64,000 bases of DNA. Source: JAWMQL01 sp033283165. Its GTDB lineage: Bacteria > Pseudomonadota > Gammaproteobacteria > Pseudomonadales > Halieaceae. This document shows positions 1 to 7,373 of this stretch, piece by piece; positions within the stretch are counted from its first letter, which is position 1; every line of letters begins with the position of its first letter. The stretch covers positions 744,001 to 808,000 of the forward strand of contig JAWMQL010000002.1 of the NCBI GenBank assembly GCA_033283165.1. Direction: 5' to 3'. The notes beneath the pieces were generated by a model that saw only the letters and a list, made by a program, of their open reading frames with translations, had not been told where the DNA came from and made no database searches. Position numbers and translations under genes: made by a program.

Positions 1-1
1 G

Positions 2-460
2 GTCGCGGACTGCGCCCTGATACTGCATTTCATCCGCGAGCTGGCCAAGTACGAAAAAGCCCTGCACGAGGTAGTGGCCACGGCGGAGGACCTGGAAGCC
101 ATCCTGTTCTGCGCCAATCCCAGGGTCGAGGCGCTGGTCTGCGAGGTGGATGGCGAGCCGGCCGGCATCGCAATCTACTTCTTCAATTTCTCCACCTGGC
201 TGGGCAAGCTGGGCCTGTTCCTGGAGGACCTGTACGTGTCGCCACGGTTTCGCGGCCATGGCGCAGGCAAGGCCCTGTTGCGACACCTGGCCCAGGTCGC
301 CGTGGCCAGGGACTGCGGCCGCTTCGAGTGGAACGTGCTGGACTGGAACCAGTCGGCGATCGATTTCTATGAGGCCTTCGGCGCCCAAGCCCAGAGCGAA
401 TGGGTCGGCTACCGGCTCACCGGCCAGGCATTGCGGGATTTCGCCGCCGGCGACGACTAA
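2..460 (+). CDS. GNAT-family N-acetyltransferase, diamine/polyamine acetyltransferase-like (5' end outside window)
   Basis: An open frame enters from the left edge and reads through to a TAA at 458-460, giving 152 visible residues; the true start lies upstream of the window. Family knowledge: GNAT enzymes move an acetyl group from acetyl-CoA to an amine. The acetyl-CoA-binding motif A is visible as LYVSPRFRGHGAGKALL, with the R-G-H-G-A-G loop. The segment FFNFSTWLGKLGLFLEDLY resembles the spermidine/spermine (SSAT-like) branch, so a polyamine or diamine substrate is the best guess, but the substrate is not proven. The gene converges on the ArsC-like gene and their stop codons overlap by 4 bp. 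Confidence 0.85.
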   Translation, partial: VADCALILHFIRELAKYEKALHEVVATAEDLEAILFCANPRVEALVCEVDGEPAGIAIYFFNFSTWLGKLGLFLEDLYVSPRFRGHGAGKALLRHLAQVAVARDCGRFEWNVLDWNQSAIDFYEAFGAQAQSEWVGYRLTGQALRDFAAGDD

Positions 461-927
461 CGCGCCCCCAGCTTCGCCAGGGCGGCGCGCAGCGCCTGCG
501 GGTCCAGGGTTTCCAGCGGCAGGGCCAGCATGGCCTCGACGCGCCGCCTGACCTCAGCGATGGTGGTGTGGAAGGCCCCGGCCACCTCGGCCTCGCTGCC
601 GGACAGTTTCGACGGGTCTGCCAGGCCCCAGTGCAGTGTCAGGGTATCGCCCAGCCACAGGGGACAGGGCTCGCCCGCGGCACTGTCGCAGACCGTGATG
701 ACCAGGTCCACGCCGCTGTCGGCGAACTCGTCCCAGGACTGGCTGCGCAGGCCAGCGGTGGGATAGCCCGCCTCCCGCAGGTAGCGCAGGGACAGGGGAT
801 GGACCTCGCCCGCCGGCTCGCTGCCCGCGGACAGTGCCTTCAGTCGGCCCCGGCCCAGGTGATTGGTTACCGCCTCGCAGATAATGCTGCGGCAGCGGTT
901 GTGGGTGCAGACATAGAGGATTTTCAT
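457..927 (-). CDS. Low-molecular-weight protein tyrosine phosphatase / thioredoxin-type arsenate reductase ArsC-like
   Basis: 156 residues beginning MKILYVCTHNRCRS, from an ATG at 925-927. The frame stays open further upstream, but that extension lies inside selD and does not look like protein. The P-loop C-T-H-N-R-C-R-S near residues 8-15 fits the CX5R catalytic motif of LMW phosphatases and ArsC. ITVCDSAAGEPCPLW further on supplies the extra cysteines expected of thioredoxin-coupled arsenate reductases, and HWGLADPS is the usual general-acid Asp loop. It would reduce arsenate to arsenite or dephosphorylate a protein. It is last in a minus-strand run after selD (22-bp gap), so it is probably co-transcribed with the selenium genes. 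No ArsR or ArsB is nearby. Confidence 0.85.
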   Translation of the reverse strand: MKILYVCTHNRCRSIICEAVTNHLGRGRLKALSAGSEPAGEVHPLSLRYLREAGYPTAGLRSQSWDEFADSGVDLVITVCDSAAGEPCPLWLGDTLTLHWGLADPSKLSGSEAEVAGAFHTTIAEVRRRVEAMLALPLETLDPQALRAALAKLGAR

Positions 928-949
928 CTGGCGGGTGCGCGCTCGATGT

Positions 950-3121
950 TCATGCCGATACCTCCAATGGCGGCTCGCCCGGAGCGCGCTCCACGACCTC
1001 GCCAATGATCGCCGCCTGTTCGCTCCCCGCCCGCTGCAGCGCCACGAGCAATTCCCCGGCCCGCTGCGCGGCAACAGACAGCAACAGGCCGCCGCTGGTC
1101 TGGGGATCGAACAGCAACTCGCGCGCAAGCTCATGCTCAGCACCGGCCAGTTGTTCCGGAGTCGGTGTATTGGCTTCCCGGGCGGTGCTGAAAATGCCCT
1201 GGCCCATGGCCGCCAGTGCGCCCGGCAAAGCCGGCACGCAATCCAGGTTCAAACGGGCGCCCTGGCCCGGCTGCAGCATCTCCAGCAGGTGACCCGCCAG
1301 GCCGAAGCCGGTGATATCCGTGGCTGCGGATGCGCCGTGTGACAGCGCCAGCTCCGCCGCAGGCGCGTTGCTGGCCAGCATATGTTCAATCGCCGCGTGG
1401 ACGTCGCGTCCGTCAGCCCGCAGTTGCATGTGGGCGGCGAGCAGGGTCCCGGTGCCCAGGGGTTTACTCAGGATCAACCTGTCCCCGGGTCGCACACCGC
1501 GCTTGGTCAGCATGCCGCGCTCCCCCACCACACCGTTCACCGCGAACCCGAGCGCCAGCTCCGCGCCCTGCATGCTGTGCCCCCCCGCCAGCTGGCAGTC
1601 CACGGCGGCGAATTCCTGCAGTGCACCCGCCAGCACCTGCTTCAACTCCCTTCGCTGCAGGCGCGGCACAGCAAAGGGCAGGATGACCGCGGCCAGCGCC
1701 GAGAGCGGGCGCGCTCCACAGGCGTACAGGTCCGACAGGGCGTGGTTGGCCGCAATCCGCCCCATCAGCCAGGGGTCATCCACCAGCCCCCGCAACAGGT
1801 CGAGGCTCTGCAGCGTCGGCCCCTGCAGGGGCAGTACCACCGCATCCTCCCCCGGTTCGGCAGCGAGGCAGCTGGCGGGGAAATCGGCGCGCAATGCTTC
1901 CAGCACCTCGGCCAGCACTGCCGGGCCCACTTTGGCGCCGCAGCCGCCGCAGGGCTGCTGCGCCAGGGCCTCGCCCGTGATCCGGGAGGTCATCGCCGGC
2001 AGGTCCTCGAAGCGCGCCATGAACTCGCGATCGATCCGGTCTTTCCAGCGCCATACCCACTCGCCGGTGGCGCTGAACGGGCCCCGGTCAGCAGTGGCCC
2101 GACGCGCTCCCAGCGACAATAGCGACAGGAACCGCTGCTGGGGACGGTGCTCCGCCAGGGGCAGTCCCCGTGCGGCCGCCTGCAGGTTGCGGGCCAGCAC
2201 CGGGCCCTGGCGCACCGCGTAGACACCGGCCTTGGGCCGCGGGTGATTGAGCTGGGTGGCGCAGTCGCCAGCGGCAAATATGCGCTCGTCGGCGGTGGAC
2301 TGCAGGGTGTCCCGCACAGCCAGGAAACCCTGCCCGTCCACCGGCAGGCCCGACGCCGCCAACCACGGAGCAGGGGCCGCGCCGGTACACCAGAACAGGT
2401 GCTCAAAGCCGGCATCGCCGCCCCCGGCAAAGTGCAACTGGTCGGCACTGACCCGTTCCACCCGGCGACCGCAGCTGAGGCTGACACCGGCATCGGCCAG
2501 GGCCTGCTCTACCGCCCGCCGCGCGCGCCGGTTATAGCCCAGCAGGATCTCATCGGCCCCGCAGTACAGCGCGAACTCGATGTCCCGGCCCTGGAGCCGA
2601 TGTGTCATGGCGAGTATCAGTTCTACCGACCCGGCGCCGCCACCCACCACCGCGATACGGCAGGAACGCCCTGTCTGCAGCTGTCGTTCCAGCTCCTGCC
2701 AACGGCGCCACAGGCCCGCTACCGGTTTGACCGGCACCGCGTGTTGCCGCGCACCGGGCACCGGGTCCAGCTCCGGCTGGGAGCCGATATCGATACTGAG
2801 CAGGTCATAGTGGATGGCCGGCCGCCCTGCCAGGCTGAGCCGCCGGGCCGCGGGGTCCAGCGCGGTGACTTCAGCCGCCAGGAAGCGCACCCCGGCCCAG
2901 CGGCACAGGCGCGCCAGGTCGATATGGGTATCCTCGAAACCGTAGTGACCGGCGATCAGGCCCGGCAGCATGCCCGAATAGGGGGTATGACTGGCGGGCG
3001 ACACCAGGGTGATGCGCAGACCCGCTACCGGGTCCATGGCCAGCATCCGCAGGGCCAGGGCGTGGGCGTGGCCACCGCCTACCAGCACCAGGTCCTGCCT
3101 GATCTCGGTCGCGGGCTGCAA
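950..3121 (-). CDS. selD: Selenide, water dikinase SelD with N-terminal NAD(P)/FAD-dependent oxidoreductase domain
   Basis: 723 residues. Residues 1-370 are a pyridine-nucleotide-disulfide oxidoreductase domain, with dinucleotide-binding LVLVGGGHAHA near 12-22, a second IAVVGGGAGSVEL near 156, and IFAAGDCA near 281. Residues 385-723 are SelD, which makes selenophosphate from selenide and ATP. The SelD active loop reads CGGCGAK with C394 and K397, matching the C-x-x-K catalytic pair, so this is a cysteine rather than a selenocysteine version. The fusion is a known SelD architecture in some proteobacteria and cyanobacteria. The start is TTG at 3119-3121, just past the mnmH stop, with a GGGAG box about 10 nt upstream inside mnmH. 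Selenophosphate made here would feed MnmH. Confidence 0.93.
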   Translation of the reverse strand: MQPATEIRQDLVLVGGGHAHALALRMLAMDPVAGLRITLVSPASHTPYSGMLPGLIAGHYGFEDTHIDLARLCRWAGVRFLAAEVTALDPAARRLSLAGRPAIHYDLLSIDIGSQPELDPVPGARQHAVPVKPVAGLWRRWQELERQLQTGRSCRIAVVGGGAGSVELILAMTHRLQGRDIEFALYCGADEILLGYNRRARRAVEQALADAGVSLSCGRRVERVSADQLHFAGGGDAGFEHLFWCTGAAPAPWLAASGLPVDGQGFLAVRDTLQSTADERIFAAGDCATQLNHPRPKAGVYAVRQGPVLARNLQAAARGLPLAEHRPQQRFLSLLSLGARRATADRGPFSATGEWVWRWKDRIDREFMARFEDLPAMTSRITGEALAQQPCGGCGAKVGPAVLAEVLEALRADFPASCLAAEPGEDAVVLPLQGPTLQSLDLLRGLVDDPWLMGRIAANHALSDLYACGARPLSALAAVILPFAVPRLQRRELKQVLAGALQEFAAVDCQLAGGHSMQGAELALGFAVNGVVGERGMLTKRGVRPGDRLILSKPLGTGTLLAAHMQLRADGRDVHAAIEHMLASNAPAAELALSHGASAATDITGFGLAGHLLEMLQPGQGARLNLDCVPALPGALAAMGQGIFSTAREANTPTPEQLAGAEHELARELLFDPQTSGGLLLSVAAQRAGELLVALQRAGSEQAAIIGEVVERAPGEPPLEVSA

Positions 3122-3122
3122 G

Positions 3123-4226
3123 TCAGCCTGCTCCCGCCATCTGCCGGGCGAAATCCACCACCGCCTCGCGCGGGCCGCTGAACAGCCGCTCGCCCTCCCG
3201 CCGGGCCAGCTGGTACTCGTACATGGGATCGTAGTACCCGGTCAGCAACAGCTCGATCCACTCCCGGTGGCCGCCGGGGTCGCCACTCCGCCATTGCGTC
3301 TCGAAGGCCTGCGCCATCAGGGCACTGACCCGCTGCTGGCGCTCACCCCCCAGGCGTTTGCGGATTTTCAGCAGGTCCTGCTGCAACTTGTCCGCATGCA
3401 GCTGAGTACCCTCTTCCCCGTACAATTGCTCGTAGCGCCGGCCCAGGTCGATAATATAGTCTTCGATCACCACGTGGACCCGCTCTGCCAGGGTCTGTTC
3501 CACCACCAGCATGGGCGCGCCGGCCATTTTCTCCCGCAGCACCTCCGGCAGGTAGACCCGGCCGATCAGGCGACCCTCATCCTCCAGGAACAGGGGCCCG
3601 GGATCGCTGGCCAACTGTTTCAGCAGCGCGATGGACAGGCAGTTCTCGAAGTCGATCTGGCTGGGCTGGGCCTGCGGCAACTGGCCGAAGGTGGAGCCGC
3701 GGTGACGGGCCAGACCCTCCAGGTCCACTGACCGGGGCAGCGCCTGGATGACCCGGGTCTTGCCGGTCCCGGTCTTGCCGCTGACCAGTACGATATCCGC
3801 CGCGACGACCGAGCGCGCCAGTTCGTCGATCAGGAAGCGGCGCATGGCCTTGTAGCCGCCGAGCACCAGCGGATAGTGGATGCCCTCCGCCGCCAGCCAG
3901 CGCTGCACGGTTTGCGAGCGCAGGCCACCGCGGAAGCAGTACAGGTAGCCCGTGGGGTTGGCGCGGGCAAACTCGCACCAGGCCGCCAGGCGCTCCGCCC
4001 TGGTCGCGCCAGAGACCAGTTGATGACCCAGTTCGATGGCCGCCTGCTGGCCGCGCTGCTTGTAGCAAATCCCTACCTCGGCCCGCTCCTCGTTGCTCAT
4101 CAGCGGCAGGCTGCGGGCACAGGGAAAAGCGCCCTGGGCGAATTCGCCCGGGGAGCGCATATCCATCATGGGAGTGTCGGAGAGGAAAAGTTGCCGGTAG
4201 TCGTCAGTATCGGGCCGCCGGGACAT
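3123..4226 (-). CDS. mnmH: tRNA 2-selenouridine synthase
   Basis: 367 residues, the usual length for MnmH/SelU/YbbB. The N-terminal rhodanese domain starts DTDDYRQLFLSDTPMMDMRSPGEF and carries the catalytic cysteine in YLYCFRGGLRSQ at C97. A P-loop (GKTGTGKT, residues 150-157) follows, as in the family. The enzyme replaces sulfur by selenium at the wobble 2-thiouridine of Lys, Glu and Gln tRNAs, using selenophosphate, and passes through a geranylated intermediate. It lies between rdgC and selD, a single base from selD, which supports a shared transcript and function. The ATG at 4224-4226 lies 8 nt past the rdgC stop and has only a weak ribosome-binding site. Confidence 0.95.
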   Translation of the reverse strand: MSRRPDTDDYRQLFLSDTPMMDMRSPGEFAQGAFPCARSLPLMSNEERAEVGICYKQRGQQAAIELGHQLVSGATRAERLAAWCEFARANPTGYLYCFRGGLRSQTVQRWLAAEGIHYPLVLGGYKAMRRFLIDELARSVVAADIVLVSGKTGTGKTRVIQALPRSVDLEGLARHRGSTFGQLPQAQPSQIDFENCLSIALLKQLASDPGPLFLEDEGRLIGRVYLPEVLREKMAGAPMLVVEQTLAERVHVVIEDYIIDLGRRYEQLYGEEGTQLHADKLQQDLLKIRKRLGGERQQRVSALMAQAFETQWRSGDPGGHREWIELLLTGYYDPMYEYQLARREGERLFSGPREAVVDFARQMAGAG

Positions 4227-4234
4227 GGGAATGA

Positions 4235-5140
4235 TTACTCGGCTTCCCCGCCAAACAGGGCGATGACCCGTTCCTGCAATTCACTCAGCGCATCGGACAT
4301 AAGGGCGAAGTCGGCGTCCAGGCGCGCCGCCTGGTCCGCTTCGGGAATCTCCTCATTCTCCTTCATCAGTTCGTCCGCGAACTTCAGTCGTCTCAGGCAC
4401 AGGTCCTCCGCGAGCACCAGAGACAGGCGTTCATCCCAGTTCAGGGACAGGCGCGCCACCTGCTTGCCCGCGTGCAGGTGAGTTTCCACCTCTTCACTCA
4501 ACAAATCAACGCCGCGGCAGCGCACCACGCCGCCATCCTCGCCGGGCTCGCGCAGCTCGCATTCGCCCCCCAGTTCGAAATCCTGCGGCAGGTTGCGGTG
4601 TACCAGCCAGTTGGTCATGGTCGCCGTGGGCGCGTTGTTGACCTGCGGCAGCAGTACCGGGAATGAGCCGATGCTGTCGCGCAGGGTATTGAGCAGCTCC
4701 TCCGCCCGGGCGGCGCTGGCAGCATCGACGAAGATCCAGTTGCTGCGGGTGTCTATGTAGGCGAACACCGCGGCGCTGCGGGAAAAAGCCCGTGGCAGGC
4801 AGTCCTGTACGATCTCGTCCTTCAGCGACAGACGCTCCTTGCGATACACCTTGCGTCCCTGTTCGGTTTCGATAGCGGCGACCTTCTCCTCCAGTTGCTC
4901 ACGCACCACGGTGGCGGGTAGCAGCTTCTCCTCGCGCTTCAACTTTAGCAGGAAGCGGCCGTTGGCGGCGTGCACCAGGGTCTCGGTATCGTCCCCCAGT
5001 GGAGGGACCCAGCCCATCGAAACGGCCTGGGATTTGGCGCAGGGGGTGAAGGTGCGGCCGGCGAGCTGGTCACCCAGCTGCTCTGGACTGAGATCAAACG
5101 GGGCAGTGAGCCGGTAGGCCCGGAGATTTTTGAACCACAT
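4235..5140 (-). CDS. rdgC: Recombination-associated protein RdgC
   Basis: 301 residues from the ATG at 5138-5140 (MWFKNLRAYRLTAPFDLS), a typical RdgC N-terminus and length. The frame can be extended 14 residues upstream, but that part is not conserved-looking. RdgC is a nucleoid-associated DNA-binding ring protein that restrains RecA activity during replication restart and recombination. Recognisable segments include FTPCAKSQAVSMGWVPPLG near the N-terminus, RFLLKLKREEKLLPATVVRE, and the C-terminal SLNWDERLSLVLAEDLCLRRLKF. It is first in the minus-strand run rdgC-mnmH-selD-arsC-like, and the spacing to mnmH is only 8 bp. It is divergent from the flavoprotein gene, with about 110 bp between the two starts. 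Confidence 0.94.
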   Translation of the reverse strand: MWFKNLRAYRLTAPFDLSPEQLGDQLAGRTFTPCAKSQAVSMGWVPPLGDDTETLVHAANGRFLLKLKREEKLLPATVVREQLEEKVAAIETEQGRKVYRKERLSLKDEIVQDCLPRAFSRSAAVFAYIDTRSNWIFVDAASAARAEELLNTLRDSIGSFPVLLPQVNNAPTATMTNWLVHRNLPQDFELGGECELREPGEDGGVVRCRGVDLLSEEVETHLHAGKQVARLSLNWDERLSLVLAEDLCLRRLKFADELMKENEEIPEADQAARLDADFALMSDALSELQERVIALFGGEAE

Positions 5141-5253
5141 AGAAATGACAGATACCGGGAAAAGCGGGGGATTGTACAACATGTTGACCGCCGCGCGTTG
5201 TGCCCGGCGCGGGAAAAAGCTTTAATTTTCGGCCCCGAAACGGAGAAAACAGC

Positions 5254-6750
5254 ATGCCCGATCTGCCCAAGGCCAGCCCCAACAAGCCGCGCAGGACCCG
5301 CGACATCAGTGCCTGGGACCTGGAAACCGACGTCGCTGTCGTCGGCTTCGGCGGTGCCGGCGGCTGCGCCGCCATCGAGGCGGCTGACGCGGGCTCGCAG
5401 GTGACTATTTTCGAACTGGCCAGCGCCAGCGGTGGCTCCACCGCGATGTCCAGTGCCGAGATCTACATGGGCGGCAACGGCGGTACACGAGTGCAGAAAG
5501 CCTGCGGCTTCGAAGACCGCAGCGAAGACATGTTCACCTACATGATGATGTCCGCCGGGCCGCAGGCGGACGAAGCCAAGATCCGCAACTACGTGGATAA
5601 CAGCACCGCCCACTTCCAGTGGCTGCTGGACCTGGGAGTGCCGTTCAAGGACAGTTTCCACGCCGAGCGGGCCATCATGTGCCTCACCGACGACGGCCTG
5701 CTGTACACCGGCAGCGAGAAGGCCTATCCCTTTGCCCAGCAGGCCAGGCCCTGCCCGCGTGGCCACAACCTGTACATCGAGGGTGACAATGGCGGCCCGC
5801 TGTTCATGAAAATCGTCACCGAGAACGTGGAGCGGCGGGACAATATCTCGGTGCGTTACGAGGTGCGCGCCCTGTCGCTGATCGTCGACGACGACGGCGC
5901 AGTGGCCGGACTGGTCGTCAGGGAGAACCAGCAGGAACTGAACGTGCGCACCCGCCAGGGCGTCATTCTCTGTGCCGGCGGCTTCTGCATGAACGAGGAC
6001 ATGCTGAAGAAATACGCCCCACGGCTCACCCGCGGCACGGAAGCCATCGGCAACCCCGGCGATACCGGCACCGGTATCCAGATGGGCATCTCGGTCGGCG
6101 CCGCCGCCATCAACATGCACGAGGGCTTCATCTCCCTGCCCTACTATCCGCCAGCCTCCATGACCTACGGCATCCTGGTAAACGACAAGGGCCAGCGCTT
6201 CATCAACGAGGACGTCTACCACGGCCGCCTGGGCTGCGCCCTGCTGGAGCAGCAATCCGACCGTTTCTACTTCATCCTGACCGTCGACCATTACGGCGAC
6301 TACGAGCGCTCCAGCTACATGGGTGCACCGGTGTGCGGCACCGGCGAGACGGTGGTGGAACTGGAAAAGGAGTTGGGCCTGCGCGAGGGCAGCCTGCAGC
6401 ACACCATCCGCACCTACAACGAGGACGTTGCCGCCGGTGATGACACCCAGCAACACAAGGCAGCGGAATGGCTGGAACCACTCAAGCCGCCCCTGGTGGC
6501 CCTGAACGTGACCCCGGGCCACGGCGCTTTCTACCCCTTCTTCACCCTGGGGGGACTGGACACATTGCCCACTGGCGAGGTCGTCGACCCGGGCCGCAAT
6601 GTAATCCCCGGCCTGTACGCCGCGGGCCGCACGGCCTGCGGGGTGGTCCGTCGGGGCGACGGCTACTCCAGCGGCATGTCCGTGGGAGACGCGACCTTTT
6701 CCGGGCGCATGGCCGGGAAGCAGGCCGCCAGCGCGGCGCGGCGCGACTGA
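5254..6750 (+). CDS. FAD-binding dehydrogenase of the fumarate reductase / 3-ketosteroid dehydrogenase family
   Basis: 498 residues from the ATG at 5254, preceded by GGAG at 5242-5245. An upstream in-frame start at 5200 is possible but lacks family-like sequence. The dinucleotide fold is DVAVVGFGGAGGCAAIEAADAG near residues 24-45, followed by the FAD-binding ASGGSTAMSSAEIYMGG. The C-terminal motif GLYAAGRTACGVVRRGDGYSSGMSVGDATFSGRMAG closes the FAD site as in fumarate reductase flavoproteins and KstD-type steroid dehydrogenases. There is no signal peptide and no heme domain, so it is probably a soluble flavoenzyme. The substrate is unknown; a steroid or other cyclic ketone is only a family-level suggestion. 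A GC-rich tandem repeat and a terminator hairpin follow it. Confidence 0.8.
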   Translation: MPDLPKASPNKPRRTRDISAWDLETDVAVVGFGGAGGCAAIEAADAGSQVTIFELASASGGSTAMSSAEIYMGGNGGTRVQKACGFEDRSEDMFTYMMMSAGPQADEAKIRNYVDNSTAHFQWLLDLGVPFKDSFHAERAIMCLTDDGLLYTGSEKAYPFAQQARPCPRGHNLYIEGDNGGPLFMKIVTENVERRDNISVRYEVRALSLIVDDDGAVAGLVVRENQQELNVRTRQGVILCAGGFCMNEDMLKKYAPRLTRGTEAIGNPGDTGTGIQMGISVGAAAINMHEGFISLPYYPPASMTYGILVNDKGQRFINEDVYHGRLGCALLEQQSDRFYFILTVDHYGDYERSSYMGAPVCGTGETVVELEKELGLREGSLQHTIRTYNEDVAAGDDTQQHKAAEWLEPLKPPLVALNVTPGHGAFYPFFTLGGLDTLPTGEVVDPGRNVIPGLYAAGRTACGVVRRGDGYSSGMSVGDATFSGRMAGKQAASAARRD

Positions 6751-6761
6751 GGCATTCCGTT

Positions 6762-6845
6762 CGCACCTGGCCGGTCGCACCTGGCCGGCGGCACCTGTCC
6801 GGCCGAACCTCGCCGGCCGCACCTGGCCGGCGGCACCTGCCCTTG
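6762..6845. repeat. Six tandem 14-bp GC-rich repeats
   Basis: Units of the form cgcacctggccggc run head to tail at 6762, 6776, 6790, 6804, 6818 and 6832. Copies 2 and 5 are identical, and the others differ by one to a few bases. The array sits just after the flavoprotein stop and before the terminator hairpin. No function is evident. Confidence 0.85.
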
Positions 6846-6874
6846 CCAGCGCCCGGCGGCGCTTCTACCATAGC

Positions 6875-6897
6875 AAACGGGGCCGACGCCCCGTTTT
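6875..6897 (+). terminator. Rho-independent terminator after the FAD dehydrogenase gene
   Basis: A perfect 9-bp stem (aaacggggc at 6875-6883 with gccccgttt at 6888-6896) and a 4-nt loop. The distal arm runs into a short T tract on the plus strand and the proximal arm starts with AAA, so it could also stop minus-strand transcripts. It separates the flavoprotein gene from the VOC gene. Confidence 0.75.
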
Positions 6898-6928
6898 CAT
6901 TCCTGCCACGAAACCAGGGGATCAATTG

Positions 6929-7369
6929 ATGAAATACCTGCACACCATGGTGCGCGCCAGCGACCTGGAAGCATCTCTGGATTTCTACTGCAACAAGCTG
7001 GGCCTGGAGGAAGTGCGCCGCTACGACAGCGAGGCAGGCCGCTTCACCCTGGTATTCCTGGCTGCGCCGGATGACCTGGACGCCGCGCGGGATCACAATG
7101 CACCCTGTGTGGAGATCACCTGGAACTGGGACCCGGAGGAGTACACCGGCGGGCGTAATTTCGGTCACCTGGCCTACCGTGTCGACGATATATACGCCAC
7201 CTGCCAGCGACTGATGGACGCCGGGGTAACCATCAACCGGCCGCCACGGGATGGCCATATGGCCTTCGTCCGCTCGCCCGACGGCATCTCCATCGAACTG
7301 CTGCAGGCGGGCGACTCCCTGCCACCGCAGGAACCCTGGGCTTCCATGGAGAACAGCGGCAGCTGGTAG
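6929..7369 (+). CDS. Glyoxalase I / VOC-superfamily protein (lactoylglutathione lyase-like)
   Basis: 146 residues from the ATG at 6929, with AGGGG 8 nt upstream; a TTG one codon earlier is less likely. The fold shows the two beta-alpha-beta-beta-beta modules of the VOC superfamily. The metal-site histidine is in KYLHTMVRASDLEASLDFYCNK, glutamates are in CVEITWNW and SIELLQ, and a second histidine is in NFGHLAYRVDD. That His/Glu/His/Glu arrangement is the one expected for glyoxalase I, which converts the glutathione-methylglyoxal adduct to S-lactoylglutathione. Other VOC functions cannot be excluded. It is followed after 4 bp by the phosphatase gene, so the two may be co-transcribed. Confidence 0.85.
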   Translation: MKYLHTMVRASDLEASLDFYCNKLGLEEVRRYDSEAGRFTLVFLAAPDDLDAARDHNAPCVEITWNWDPEEYTGGRNFGHLAYRVDDIYATCQRLMDAGVTINRPPRDGHMAFVRSPDGISIELLQAGDSLPPQEPWASMENSGSW

Positions 7370-7373
7370 CAAA

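Noticed and set aside
1930..1965. Selenocysteine at the SelD active site
   Set aside because: The active loop CGGCGAK is read with ordinary cysteine codons; no in-frame TGA is present.
4945..6822. A 625-codon open frame on the minus strand over the flavoprotein gene
   Set aside because: It is antisense to a clear FAD-binding dehydrogenase, shows no domain pattern, and high GC leaves long antisense frames open.
6762..6845. CRISPR-like array
   Set aside because: The 14-bp units are directly adjacent with no spacers, and no cas genes are present.
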